DNA of 14,427 bases from Rickettsiaceae bacterium (GTDB lineage: Bacteria > Pseudomonadota > Alphaproteobacteria > Rickettsiales > Rickettsiaceae): positions 1 through 14,427 of the forward strand of contig JAOMYS010000016.1 in the NCBI GenBank assembly GCA_028372485.1. The letters are read 5' to 3'. The translations under genes and the position numbers were made by a program. Shown in pieces: positions 6,679 through 14,338 of this stretch. Under the pieces are notes generated by a model. The model saw nothing but the letters and a program-made list of their open reading frames with translations, did not search any database and was not told where the DNA came from. Position 1 is the first letter of the stretch, and the number at the start of each line of letters is the position of its first letter.

Positions 6679-7335
6679 ATGTTAGATTTTTTTCACTCCA
6701 CATATGGCACTACTCTAATACAAGTTACAATTCTTAATATGATCGGTCTTGTAAGCCTAGGGCCAGATTTTGCGCTCGTTATGCGAAATAGCCTAGTACA
6801 TGACAAGCGAGCGGGTATGATGACATCTCTTGGGATCACTTGTGGTGAGGCGGTACATATATGCTATATTTCACTTGGAGTTGGAGTAATTATTGAAAAT
6901 AATTCTATGTTATTAGCATCAATGAAAATTCTAGGAGGAATATATCTGGTGTATATTGGCATTCAGATGGTACGCTCCAAGCAAAATCCTGCTACCTTAG
7001 TGAATCCGAGCCACCAGCAATCTCTAAATACGGTATCTGACTTTAAGATGTTTCGTGTTGGCTTTATAACAAATATCCTTAATCCAAAAGTAATATTATT
7101 CTTTCTCGGATTATTTAGTGTTGTTATAAACTCAAACACACCAATTGGCATTTTGTTACTTTATGTTTTTGTCATATTGATCACAACATTTGGGTGGTTT
7201 TCATTTGTAACAATATTTTTTTCTCATAGAGACATTAGAGACAAGTTTATCAAGGTAAAACATTTGATTGACAGAGTTACAGGTATCTTTTTAATTCTAA
7301 TTAGCGTCAAATTAGTCTTGACCGTGCAGTTTTAG
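6679..7335 (+). CDS. LysE-family translocator (amino-acid/metabolite exporter)
   Basis: This is an inner-membrane exporter of the LysE/RhtB type, whose members expel amino acids such as lysine, homoserine or threonine, or other small metabolites, using the proton gradient. The 218 residues are typical of the family and contain about six hydrophobic helices. The N-terminal signature SLGPDFALVMRNSL corresponds to the family's PGPD...V..N.L motif (with SLGPD here), followed by a long glycine-rich stretch and KILGGIYLVYIGIQM. A second block, FRVGFITNILNPKVILFF, carries the family's conserved N-NPK motif after the central loop. The start ATG at 6679 has no clear Shine-Dalgarno. It lies 68 bp after the sulfatase-like gene and is convergent with pntB. 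The exported compound cannot be predicted. Confidence 0.9.
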   Translation: MLDFFHSTYGTTLIQVTILNMIGLVSLGPDFALVMRNSLVHDKRAGMMTSLGITCGEAVHICYISLGVGVIIENNSMLLASMKILGGIYLVYIGIQMVRSKQNPATLVNPSHQQSLNTVSDFKMFRVGFITNILNPKVILFFLGLFSVVINSNTPIGILLLYVFVILITTFGWFSFVTIFFSHRDIRDKFIKVKHLIDRVTGIFLILISVKLVLTVQF

Positions 7336-7404
7336 TGAATCTAACACAATTCATTTATGAATTTTTCACCCTCACTGTCGTTCCGCACGTGACCTTCATT
7401 TTCT

Positions 7405-7450
7405 CTGTCTTTCCGTAAGCGACTGCCTAAGGGAGCTATACGGAATCTCA
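7405..7450 (+). repeat. Palindromic intergenic element, plus orientation
   Basis: TTCCGTAAGC (7411-7420) pairs with GCTATACGGAA (7435-7445) with one bulged A, giving a 10-bp stem. The context CTGTCTTTCCGTAAGCGAC ... TATACGGAATCTC is the reverse-complement image of the element at 3757-3812 (which reads CCTGTCATTCCGTAA and ACGGAATCTC on the minus strand). A partial left half, GTCGTTCCGCACGTGAC, occurs 30 bp upstream at 7377, as if the left arm had been duplicated. Confidence 0.65.
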
Positions 7451-7474
7451 TATCATAGAGCCAGACTTTATGTT

Positions 7475-7526
7475 TTAGAGATCTCGTATAACTCGCAAAG
7501 AGCTCATTTACGAGATGACGGGTTTG
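7475..7526 (-). repeat. Palindromic intergenic element, minus orientation
   Basis: ATCTCGTA (7481-7488) and TACGAGAT (7509-7516) are perfect inverted repeats around a 20-nt loop. The flanks TTTAGAG on the left and GACGGGTTTGGGGAG on the right match those of the hairpin at 3763-3805. The two copies differ at two adjacent stem positions, and both partners change so that pairing is kept. Confidence 0.7.
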
Positions 7527-7529
7527 GGG

Positions 7530-7606
7530 AGAGTCCTCGCAAATAATGCTCCAATTTACACCGATGACACAGACTAGGGGATTTTCGTATATGAATTTAC
7601 AAAAGA
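7530..7606. repeat. 48-bp-type repeat unit and partial unit
   Basis: The unit beginning CCTCGCAAATAATGCTCC (about 7535) continues with AATTTACACCGATGACAC and a G-rich end, and the next unit starts 48 bp later with TTTCGTATATGAATTTAC. This matches the layout of the tandem units at 3775-3945. It ends next to the pntB stop codon at 7612. Together with the two palindromes it accounts for most of the gene-free stretch 7336-7611. Confidence 0.55.
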
Positions 7607-7611
7607 ATTTG

Positions 7612-9006
7612 TCATGATTCCATTGACTTTACTATAGATTCCACCATTTTTTTTGCATCACCAAAGAGCATCAAGGTGTTGTCTTGGAAAAATAATTCAT
7701 TCTGAATACCAGCATAGCCAGCAGACATAGATCTTTTTATGAATAACACTGTTTTTGCAAGGCCCACATCTAATACTGGCATGCCATAAATTGGGCTTTC
7801 TTTATCAGTTTTAGCAGCAGGATTTGTCACATCATTTGCGCCAATTACTAGCGCTACATCAGTAGATTCAAAATCAGAATTAATTTCGTCAAGTTCTAAT
7901 ACGTCATCATAGTCAATGTTTGCTTCAGCTAGTAGTACATTCATATGCCCGGGCATTCTGCCAGCTACCGGATGAATTGCAAAGCGTACTTTTATGTCTG
8001 AGCGTTTTAATATCTCCACCATTTCCTTAATAGCGTGCTGAGATTGGGCAACTGCCATTCCATATCCAGGAACGATTATCACAGAGCCTGCATTTTGCAT
8101 CATGAAAGCGGCATCTTCTGCACTACTAACTTTTGCTACTCTGTCATCTTCATGATCTTTTTTGCTACTGGAGGTGCTTTTCATAAAAGCACCAAAGATA
8201 ACATTGATCAAAGACCTATTCATTGCATGACACATGATGTAACTTAGTATCGCTCCACTAGCACCAACAAGTGCACCTGTGATTATTAGCAGGCTATTTC
8301 CGAGCGTAAAGCCTATACCAGCTGCTGCCCAACCAGAATAAGAATTAAGCATTGATACTATCACAGGCATATCTGCCCCGCCAATTGGCACTATGAGCAA
8401 GACGCCAACTATTAAAGATAGAATTACTATAAGATTAAATAGCAATAACCCTTCATTTAGAGAAAAATAATAGATCAAGAATATTACTGCCAAGCAAGAT
8501 AATAGACATACATATTGCTGCCCCAGAAACTTAATTGGTTTTGATGCAATAACTCCTTGTAATTTTCCAAATGCTATAATAGATCCACTGAAAGTAATAG
8601 CTCCGATTGACGCCCCTATAGACATCTCGATTAAAGCTCCAAACGGTAAATTGCCACTCATTCCAATGTTAAAATTATGAGGTGATATCAATGCAGCATA
8701 TGCAACGAGTACAGCTGCAAGCCCTACAAAAGAGTGAAAGCCTGCAACTAGCTGAGGCATTGATGTCATTGGTATTTTTCGTGCTATGATCGTACCAACG
8801 AGTCCACCAAATGCAATTGTGATGATCAATGGCACGTTTTGAGTGAAGGAAGGCAAATTGAATGTTGCAAGGATCGCTATTGCCATACCAGCTACCCCGA
8901 TTATTGCACCCATTCTTGCAGATTTTGGTGACGACAACCCTTTGAGTGCTAGAATAAAACACACAGAAGATATGAGATAAGAAAATTCAATAATTTGTGT
9001 TGTCAT
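7612..9006 (-). CDS. pntB: Proton-translocating NAD(P)+ transhydrogenase, beta subunit
   Basis: PntB carries the NADP(H)-binding domain III and most of the proton-conducting membrane domain. It couples hydride transfer from NADH to NADP+ to proton entry and so supplies NADPH. At 464 residues it is full length. About eight or nine membrane helices cover residues 1-275. H91 in GFHSFVGL corresponds to the conserved channel histidine (beta-His91 in E. coli), and N221 in MLNSYSGWAAA and the GASGA stretch (248-252) are also typical. Domain III shows the NADP fold motif PGYGMAVAQSQHA (313-325), HPVAGRMPGHMNVLLAEA and IGANDVTNPAA (388-398). It is last in the pntAA-pntAB-pntB operon, 16 bp after pntAB. 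Downstream lies the repeat-filled region shared with the convergent LysE-type gene. Confidence 0.97.
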   Translation of the reverse strand: MTTQIIEFSYLISSVCFILALKGLSSPKSARMGAIIGVAGMAIAILATFNLPSFTQNVPLIITIAFGGLVGTIIARKIPMTSMPQLVAGFHSFVGLAAVLVAYAALISPHNFNIGMSGNLPFGALIEMSIGASIGAITFSGSIIAFGKLQGVIASKPIKFLGQQYVCLLSCLAVIFLIYYFSLNEGLLLFNLIVILSLIVGVLLIVPIGGADMPVIVSMLNSYSGWAAAGIGFTLGNSLLIITGALVGASGAILSYIMCHAMNRSLINVIFGAFMKSTSSSKKDHEDDRVAKVSSAEDAAFMMQNAGSVIIVPGYGMAVAQSQHAIKEMVEILKRSDIKVRFAIHPVAGRMPGHMNVLLAEANIDYDDVLELDEINSDFESTDVALVIGANDVTNPAAKTDKESPIYGMPVLDVGLAKTVLFIKRSMSAGYAGIQNELFFQDNTLMLFGDAKKMVESIVKSMES

Positions 9007-9022
9007 GTTTTATTACTGCAGT

Positions 9023-9430
9023 TTATTTATTAGCTTTCTTCTTAAACATTTTTAGCATCCTTTCGGTTACCACGAATCCACCAAAAATATTTACTGATGC
9101 AAAAAACACGGCAATGAATCCTAAAAATGATGAGATACCAAATATAGGAGATGCAGATGCGATTAATGCTCCAATAATTATAATTCCTGAGATTGCATTA
9201 GTAAGCGACATAAGCGGTGTATGCAGTGATGGTGTTACCTTCCACACTACGTAATACCCAACGAAGCATGCCAAGGTAAAGATCGTAATTGCAAATACTA
9301 AAGGGTCAACACCAGTTGTATTTACTTCTGGAGGAGTGCTGCCTACTTCTTCAAGTCTTTTTGCAAGAGATGATGCTTTTTGAGCGATTTCTGATGCCTC
9401 ATTAATAGCTATTGGTAAGTCTGTATTCAT
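9023..9430 (-). CDS. pntAB: NAD(P)+ transhydrogenase, alpha-2 subunit (membrane part)
   Basis: This 135-residue protein is the small membrane subunit of the three-subunit transhydrogenase found in many alphaproteobacteria (Rhodospirillum rubrum type). In E. coli the same sequence is fused to the C-terminus of PntA. A polar, alanine-rich N-terminal stretch (about 1-40) is followed by three hydrophobic helices: DPLVFAITIFTLACFVGYYV, the segment NAISGIIIIGALIASA, and FIAVFFASVNIFGGFVVTER. The last carries the FGGFVVT signature typical of this domain. A lysine-rich tail ends the protein. It sits 15 bp after pntAA and 16 bp before pntB, so translation is probably coupled. No clear Shine-Dalgarno is visible. 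Confidence 0.95.
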   Translation of the reverse strand: MNTDLPIAINEASEIAQKASSLAKRLEEVGSTPPEVNTTGVDPLVFAITIFTLACFVGYYVVWKVTPSLHTPLMSLTNAISGIIIIGALIASASPIFGISSFLGFIAVFFASVNIFGGFVVTERMLKMFKKKANK

Positions 9431-9445
9431 AGTTTTACTATAATT

Positions 9446-10576
9446 TTATACTAGAAACTTCTTGTTTATGATTCTTCCTTCTGCTGCAATTAGCACTTCT
9501 TCTACAAGATCATCTTTAAAATCAAATTTATTCTCTTTTACCGCATAATTTACAAAATTATACAAATTCTTTGCATATAATTTTGAGCTATCATTTGCGA
9601 TTTTTGAAGACATATTAGTCCACCCGATAATCTTCACTCCTTTTTTGCTTATTACCTTATCAGCTATTGAGTCTTCTACATTTCCACCGCTGGATGCTGC
9701 AATATCCACTACCACAGAGCCTGCTTTCATTTTTGAAATCATCCCTTTAGTTAATATCACAGGAGCTTTTTTACCAAAAATTTGAGCAGTTGTTATTATA
9801 ATATCAAAATCAGCGATGATTTCTGATAGAAACTCCTCCTGTAGCTTTGCAAAATCTGCACCAACTTCTTTTGCGTACCCAGACTTATCCTCGGCATCTT
9901 CTGTACTTATGCTCTTGGGATATATAAACTTTGCACCCAAGCTTTCAACTTGTTCTTTTGTAGCTTCTCTTACATCATATGCAGATACAATGCATCCAAG
10001 TCTTTTTGCTGTTGCTATTGCTTGAAGCCCTGCGACGCCAACACCAAGTACTAATGCTTTTGCTGGATTGATAGTACCAGCTGATGTCATCATCATAGGG
10101 AATGCCCTGTCAAAATAATATGCAGCTTCGATAACAGCTCGATAACCAGCTAAATTACTCTGTGAGGATAAAACATCCATATTTTGAGCTTTTGTTATTC
10201 TAGGGAGTAATTCCATAGAAATGGTTGATAATTTTTTAGAAAGGGATTTGTCTATATATTCAGAATTTGTATATGGTGCAAGCATGCCGATAATGACTGA
10301 TCCTTCCTTTGCCATCTCGATCTCATTAAATTCATCAACGTAAGGAGTAGGTTGCACTTTTAATATGATATCTGCGTCAGATAATATCTCAAGAGGAACA
10401 GCTGACACTGAGGCACCTGCAGCGATATAATCACTATCTGTAAAATTTGCCGTTATACCGATATTCTTTTCAACAATAACAGTATAGTTATTCCTAACAA
10501 ACAATTTTGCTGTTTCTGGGGTGATAGCAACACGATCTTCACCTTTGGCCCTTTCTTTGATTGCTACAATTTTCAT
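9446..10576 (-). CDS. pntAA: NAD(P)+ transhydrogenase, alpha-1 subunit (NAD-binding)
   Basis: This is the soluble NAD(H)-binding domain I of the transhydrogenase, a peripheral subunit on the cytoplasmic side. It is related to alanine dehydrogenase. Its 376 residues match the R. rubrum-type subunit. The start is KERAKGEDRVAITPE (7-21), typical of the AlaDH/PNT N-terminal domain. RITKAQNMDVLSSQSNLAGY (126-145) is the mobile-loop and substrate-binding region. The Rossmann fold shows LGVGVAGLQAIATAKRLG (177-194) followed by YDVR with D201 at the end of the second strand. It is the first gene of the operon. Its ATG is only 37 bp from the divergent lolA start, so the promoters must overlap or lie in the opposite gene's 5' end. 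A TATATT sequence at 10585-10590 (minus) is a possible -10, but no good -35 is seen. Confidence 0.96.
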   Translation of the reverse strand: MKIVAIKERAKGEDRVAITPETAKLFVRNNYTVIVEKNIGITANFTDSDYIAAGASVSAVPLEILSDADIILKVQPTPYVDEFNEIEMAKEGSVIIGMLAPYTNSEYIDKSLSKKLSTISMELLPRITKAQNMDVLSSQSNLAGYRAVIEAAYYFDRAFPMMMTSAGTINPAKALVLGVGVAGLQAIATAKRLGCIVSAYDVREATKEQVESLGAKFIYPKSISTEDAEDKSGYAKEVGADFAKLQEEFLSEIIADFDIIITTAQIFGKKAPVILTKGMISKMKAGSVVVDIAASSGGNVEDSIADKVISKKGVKIIGWTNMSSKIANDSSKLYAKNLYNFVNYAVKENKFDFKDDLVEEVLIAAEGRIINKKFLV

Positions 10577-10613
10577 AATGGATTAATATAAACAAAACAT
10601 ATAAATCAGTCTG

Positions 10614-11237
10614 ATGAGATATATTATCACCTTTCTTTTATTATTCAACTTCAGCATAGCATTTGCTGATGATTTTTCTGGTGAGATCAAATCATATATC
10701 GCTAATATAAAATCAGTAGCAATTGAATTTGTTCAATCTGATGAGAGTGATCATAAATCAATTGGTATGCTGATCATTGATAAGCCATATAAATTTCGTT
10801 GCAATTACTATGAGCCGTTTCCGTTAGTGATAGTTGGTAATAAAAATTACGTCTCTGTGTATGATTATGAAATGCAGCATTTAAGCCGAATTAAAGCAAG
10901 TGAGAATATATTTAATTTTCTGCTTTTAGATCAGGTTAATTTTGATGGTCAATTTGAGATTTTATCAGAAAGTAAGACAAGTGGTAGCTACATAATCAGA
11001 CTAAAACATAGGGGGATGGACAAGGTAAGCGAGATATCATTTGATATTAAGTCAAAGGACATAAAGTGTATGAAGATACTTGAAGAGAATAATATAATCA
11101 CGCTGAGTTTTTCTAAGACCCATAGAATTACAAACGTATCAAAAAGTTTATTCATAATGAAAGATCCAGATATATTCGGCAAGCCAGAACGTTTTGACAA
11201 AGCTGTTTTGCAAAAAAAGTTCAATCTAGTGAATTAG
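10614..11237 (+). CDS. lolA: Outer-membrane lipoprotein carrier protein LolA-like
   Basis: LolA is the periplasmic chaperone that takes lipoproteins released by the LolCDE transporter and hands them to the outer membrane. The 207 residues begin with a clear Sec signal peptide (MRYIITFLLL, hydrophobic to about residue 17, AFA then DD at 16-20). The mature part fits the family: IKSVAIEFVQSD near its start, then GMLIIDKPYKFRCNYYEPFP, with the glycine, KP and Y-P spacing usual in LolA, followed by VIVGNKNYVSVYDYEMQHLSRI. The C-terminal half is poorly conserved, as is common. Naming is by family likeness, and a LolA-like paralogue is possible. It diverges from pntAA and ends 35 bp before the SRP RNA gene. 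Confidence 0.85.
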   Translation: MRYIITFLLLFNFSIAFADDFSGEIKSYIANIKSVAIEFVQSDESDHKSIGMLIIDKPYKFRCNYYEPFPLVIVGNKNYVSVYDYEMQHLSRIKASENIFNFLLLDQVNFDGQFEILSESKTSGSYIIRLKHRGMDKVSEISFDIKSKDIKCMKILEENNIITLSFSKTHRITNVSKSLFIMKDPDIFGKPERFDKAVLQKKFNLVN

Positions 11238-11260
11238 ATCTTGCCCCATAAAATGAAAGA

Positions 11261-11266
11261 TACTAT
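11261..11266 (+). promoter_or_regulatory. Possible -10 element of the SRP RNA gene
   Basis: TACTAT lies about 7 nt before the inferred 5' end of the RNA. No convincing -35 hexamer is seen at the right distance, so this is only a suggestion. Confidence 0.3.
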
Positions 11267-11272
11267 CTTAAG

Positions 11273-11366
11273 AGGTGGCTAGTGTTGGGCGTTTGTTTTG
11301 TTTAGTTGGTCAGGTCCGAAAGGAAGCAGCCAAGGCATTGTTTAGCGGGTCGATGCTAGCTTTTTT
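11273..11366 (+). ncRNA. ffs: 4.5S RNA (small bacterial signal recognition particle RNA)
   Basis: The diagnostic domain IV core GGTCAGGTCCGAAAGGAAGC followed by AGCCAAGGC (11308-11336) matches the Ffh-binding hairpin of bacterial SRP RNA, including the tetraloop region and the asymmetric internal loop. Flanking sequences can extend the helix: GCTAG (11278-11282) pairs with CTAGC (11356-11360), with further G-U-rich pairs inward. A T-run (11361-11366) follows the stem and probably serves as the terminator. The RNA of about 90 nt partners with Ffh in co-translational membrane targeting. Ends are estimated to within several bases. It lies 40 bp before dnaX, the same neighbourhood as scr-dnaX in Bacillus subtilis. 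Confidence 0.93.
11356..11366 (+). terminator. Intrinsic terminator of the SRP RNA gene
   Basis: The closing stem of the RNA (right arm CTAGC, 11356-11360) runs directly into six T residues, so the RNA's own helix can act as terminator. Some read-through into dnaX is likely unless dnaX has its own promoter in the 40 bp that follow. Confidence 0.5.
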
Positions 11367-11406
11367 GTAATTTTGCCCGTTACCTTTTGGTGATGCTATA
11401 GCTACT

Positions 11407-12969
11407 ATGCCAGAAAATAATTCTACTTATTTCCCATTTGCTCGTAAATATAGACCTCAGAAATTTTCTGAATTGATGGGGCAAGAAGTTTTAGTCAAGA
11501 CATTGACTTATTGCATTTTAAATGATCATCTTGCTGGCGCATTTTTATTTACTGGTATTCGTGGAGTTGGCAAGACATCTTCTGCGAGAATAGTCGCAAA
11601 AACGGTAAATTGCACCGACCTTCAAACAGAGGATAAGCAGATATATCCTTGTGATAATTGCAAAAATTGTGAAGGTTTTAAGAATAGTAATCATCCAGAT
11701 ATTATAGAGATTGATGCTGCTAGTAAAACTAGTGTTGATGACGTCAGGGAAATTATTGAAAGTAGCGTATATGCACCGCTCATCGGGAAGAAGAAATTTT
11801 TCATCATTGATGAGATACATATGCTTTCCAAAAGTGCGTTTAATGCACTGCTAAAAATTGTTGAAGAACCTCCTGAGCATGTAGTTTTTATTTTTGCAAC
11901 AACTGAAGTGCAAAAAATACCTCTAACCGTTATTTCAAGATGCCAGAGATACGATCTTCGCAGGCTTTCCTTCGAAGAGATCTATACTCTTTTAAAGAAT
12001 ATTTCTAAGAAAGAAAATATCAATGTTGAAGATGATGCTCTGAAGATTATAGCAATAAAATCAGAAGGTTCAGCACGTGATGCTGTTGTGATATTTGATC
12101 AAGCATCCAGTTATATTCATTCTACAGACTCAAGTTCAACTGGGTTGATCACGTCTGAAATTATTAATAAAATGCTGGGTCTGATACGAAGCTCAACGAT
12201 TGTAAAATTCGTACAGCTGATAATAGCGAATAACCCAAAAGATGCTATTGATTTATTACAAGAGATTTATAAAAATTCTAGTAATTTAGAATATTTCGTT
12301 GGGGCGATAGCAGATTTCTTGGCAGAACTTAGCAAAGCTAAGGTGATTCCAAATTATCATAATCCTTTATATAAAAATCATGATACTGAGATTACTAATA
12401 TTCTGATCGGCACTAACCTTGGGCGTCTTAGTATTTTGTGGCAGATCTTTAGCAATGGCACGCATGAGATGAAGCAATCTCATAACGAGTTAGTTACCGC
12501 ACAGATGCTTATTATTAAAGCAATTTATTCTTGTAATTTACCATCTATAGAAGAGCTTCAGAGCTCAGATAATAGTACTATTTCTAACACTACTGTGTCT
12601 TCATCCGATAGTCAGAATAACGTTTCTGATGATATTTACAACTTCCTGAAATATTGTTTTTCTAAGAAAGAGATGAATATATATTACACACTCTTAAATG
12701 ATGTAGAAGTAAAGGAGTTTGCAAAAGAAAAAATGTCAATAGCAGGTAGCAATATAGATGTCTCTAGCAAGAAGGTAGAATCTCTGCTTAGTGACTGGTC
12801 TGGCAAGGATTGGAATGTTACTGCTACTAAACAAGATAAAGTTGCCTCTCTTCGACAAAAGCTTCATAAAAAAGCGGAGCAAGCGGAAGACTATCAGCTT
12901 ATAAAAAAGAATTTTCCAGATGCAGATATTTCGGATATAGTCTTAGGTTCAAAATATGAAGATCATTAA
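11407..12969 (+). CDS. dnaX: DNA polymerase III subunit gamma/tau
   Basis: DnaX is the ATPase of the clamp loader, which places the beta sliding clamp on primed DNA and links the polymerases in the replisome. The N-terminal AAA+ domain starts FARKYRPQKFSELMGQE and carries Walker A GIRGVGKTS (50-58). A zinc module follows with C69 and CDNCKNC (82-88), then Walker B FIIDEIHML (132-140), the FATTE sensor (163-167) and the ISRC motif (176-179). At 520 residues it is shorter than E. coli tau (643), with a reduced C-terminal part, which is usual in reduced alphaproteobacterial genomes. A heptamer AAAAAAG in the frame used for E. coli slippage occurs at 12903-12909, but a -1 shift there would change only about the last 17 residues. 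It heads the dnaX-ybaB-recR cluster. Confidence 0.96.
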   Translation: MPENNSTYFPFARKYRPQKFSELMGQEVLVKTLTYCILNDHLAGAFLFTGIRGVGKTSSARIVAKTVNCTDLQTEDKQIYPCDNCKNCEGFKNSNHPDIIEIDAASKTSVDDVREIIESSVYAPLIGKKKFFIIDEIHMLSKSAFNALLKIVEEPPEHVVFIFATTEVQKIPLTVISRCQRYDLRRLSFEEIYTLLKNISKKENINVEDDALKIIAIKSEGSARDAVVIFDQASSYIHSTDSSSTGLITSEIINKMLGLIRSSTIVKFVQLIIANNPKDAIDLLQEIYKNSSNLEYFVGAIADFLAELSKAKVIPNYHNPLYKNHDTEITNILIGTNLGRLSILWQIFSNGTHEMKQSHNELVTAQMLIIKAIYSCNLPSIEELQSSDNSTISNTTVSSSDSQNNVSDDIYNFLKYCFSKKEMNIYYTLLNDVEVKEFAKEKMSIAGSNIDVSSKKVESLLSDWSGKDWNVTATKQDKVASLRQKLHKKAEQAEDYQLIKKNFPDADISDIVLGSKYEDH

Positions 12970-12980
12970 AATTAAAAGAT

Positions 12981-12986
12981 GAGAGG
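12981..12986 (+). promoter_or_regulatory. Ribosome-binding site of ybaB/ebfC
   Basis: GAGAGG lies 9 nt before the ATG at 12996. It is the clearest Shine-Dalgarno in the window, where most genes have weak or no visible site. Confidence 0.65.
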
Positions 12987-12995
12987 TAATAAGTC

Positions 12996-13310
12996 ATGAA
13001 TATAAATCAACTTATGAAGCAAGCTCAATCTATGCAGAAAAAAATGAAAGAAATGCAAGATGAGATGGCAAAAAAAGAGTTTGAAGGAAAAGCAGGCGGC
13101 AGCATGGTATCTGTCTTTATGAGCGGATCTGGGGAAATGAAGAAACTGTCAATTGACCCTTCACTTTTAAAAGAAGATGAAAAAGAGATGCTAGAGGATC
13201 TAATAGTAGCTGCACATAATGATGCAAAGGCAAAGGCTGACGAAGAATCAAAAAATAACATGTCAGGTGCATTTGGTGGTGTAGCTAACATACCTGGAAT
13301 GAATTTTTAA
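12996..13310 (+). CDS. ybaB: YbaB/EbfC-family nucleoid-associated protein
   Basis: This is a small DNA-binding protein that forms dimers shaped like tweezers and is thought to organise the nucleoid. The 104 residues are of normal length. The protein starts with the family's long amphipathic, methionine- and lysine-rich helix (NINQLMKQAQSMQKKMKEMQ, 2-21). The glycine-rich GKAGGSMVSVFMSGSGEMK (31-49) and the IDPSLLKEDEKEMLEDLIVAA region (53-73) follow, and the tail ends GGVANIPGMNF. It lies between dnaX (26 bp upstream) and recR (10 bp downstream), an arrangement conserved in many bacteria and suggesting a link to replication and repair. Confidence 0.95.
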   Translation: MNINQLMKQAQSMQKKMKEMQDEMAKKEFEGKAGGSMVSVFMSGSGEMKKLSIDPSLLKEDEKEMLEDLIVAAHNDAKAKADEESKNNMSGAFGGVANIPGMNF

Positions 13311-13320
13311 TGTTTTTCTA

Positions 13321-13917
13321 ATGCGTAAAATTAACGGTCCTGATCAATTAATATATCTATTTTCCAAATTGCCAGGGCTTGGTCAGCGTTCTGCAAGGCG
13401 TATAGTCTTACACTTGCTACAGGATAAAGACATAAGGCTAAAGGGTCTGATAGAAGGGCTGACTAGTGCCTCAGATCAAATTCATAAATGTCTTTCTTGC
13501 GGAAATATTGACTATAGCGACATGTGTAATATATGCAGGAATGAAGAGCGTAGCAGTAATGTAATAGCGATAGTAGATAGCGTGGCAGAATTATGGGCGA
13601 TAGAGCGTGGTGATATCTTTGATGGGAAATATCATGTGCTTGACTCTATTTCTTCTGCAAACTCTATAAACCCTGAAGATTTGCGTCTTCCAGGCTTAGC
13701 GCAAAGGTGCAAGGAAAACAACGTAGAAGAACTTATTATCGCTACTAATTCTACTCTTGATGGGCAAACAACTGCTTATTTTATTAGTGAATATTTTAAA
13801 GGCCAGAATATAAAAATATCACGCCTTGCTAGCGGTGTTCCTATTGGCGGTGAGCTTGACTATCTTGATGAAGGAACTTTGTCTGCTGCCCTTCAGAGCA
13901 GAAGAGAATTTGGATAG
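13321..13917 (+). CDS. recR: Recombination mediator protein RecR
   Basis: RecR works with RecO (and RecF) to load RecA on single-stranded DNA at gaps, in cytoplasmic recombinational repair. The 198 residues are close to E. coli RecR (201). A helix-hairpin-helix segment LPGLGQRSARRIVLHLL (17-33) is followed by a four-cysteine zinc finger (C57, C60, C69, C72). A Toprim domain begins about residue 80 with IAIVDSVAELWAIER and includes the E/TN-region ELIIATNSTLDGQTTA. The C-terminus SRLASGVPIGGELDYLDEGT is highly conserved in the family. It begins 10 bp after ybaB and ends 19 bp before acpS, consistent with one transcript. Confidence 0.97.
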   Translation: MRKINGPDQLIYLFSKLPGLGQRSARRIVLHLLQDKDIRLKGLIEGLTSASDQIHKCLSCGNIDYSDMCNICRNEERSSNVIAIVDSVAELWAIERGDIFDGKYHVLDSISSANSINPEDLRLPGLAQRCKENNVEELIIATNSTLDGQTTAYFISEYFKGQNIKISRLASGVPIGGELDYLDEGTLSAALQSRREFG

Positions 13918-13936
13918 AATCCGCAGTGTATCTCAT

Positions 13937-14326
13937 ATGATTCTTGGCATTGGAACAGACATAGTAAATATTGAAAGGATAGAACGTATTTTTCTAAAAT
14001 ATGGAGATGCTTTTTTGAACAAGAATTTTCATCCATTAGAAATTGAAAAATTTCATTCTCTGTCAGATGCACGAAAAGTACCTTATCTTGCAAAAAGATT
14101 TGCAGCAAAAGAAGCGGTATCTAAGGCGCTAGGTACAGGAATTTCAGGAGGTTTATCATTCTCTGATATTGCAGTTATCAATAATGATTCTGGCGCACCA
14201 GAAATTGTAATCTCGGTTGAAAAATTCTCGAATATCTCAGAGTATAAATTCCAAGTCTCCTTATCTGATGATCACCCATTCGCAGTTGCGTTTGTAGCAA
14301 TAACTTATCAATCTAACCAAAAATAA
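13937..14326 (+). CDS. acpS: Holo-[acyl-carrier-protein] synthase AcpS
   Basis: AcpS transfers the 4'-phosphopantetheine arm of CoA to a serine of acyl carrier protein, activating it for fatty-acid and lipid A synthesis. The 129 residues match the usual length of about 125. The first motif MILGIGTDIVNIERI contains the Mg-binding D8. The second, RFAAKEAVSKALGTG (54-68), contains the conserved E59 and lysines. The C-terminus has the typical short strand HPFAVAFVAI. The same frame is open further upstream to 13826, but that extension overlaps recR and has no family likeness. The ATG at 13937 gives the canonical AcpS N-terminus, so I chose it. It is 19 bp after recR and is probably the last gene of that transcript. 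Confidence 0.95.
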   Translation: MILGIGTDIVNIERIERIFLKYGDAFLNKNFHPLEIEKFHSLSDARKVPYLAKRFAAKEAVSKALGTGISGGLSFSDIAVINNDSGAPEIVISVEKFSNISEYKFQVSLSDDHPFAVAFVAITYQSNQK

Positions 14327-14338
14327 ATAAAATGGAGC

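Noticed and set aside
8675..9254. Open frames overlapping pntB and pntAB in other frames and on the plus strand
   Set aside because: They are shadows of strongly conserved transhydrogenase genes, and their translations are of low complexity without family marks.
12903..12909. AAAAAAG heptamer in dnaX in the phase used for -1 frameshifting in E. coli
   Set aside because: A -1 shift would end at 12959, only 10 bases before the normal stop, so it cannot give a short gamma form. Such runs are common in AT-rich coding DNA and no strong downstream hairpin is visible.
13826..13936. N-terminal extension of the acpS frame overlapping recR
   Set aside because: The AcpS family begins at the MILGIGTDIV motif at 13937. 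The extra 37 residues are unlike any AcpS N-terminus and overlap the conserved end of recR.
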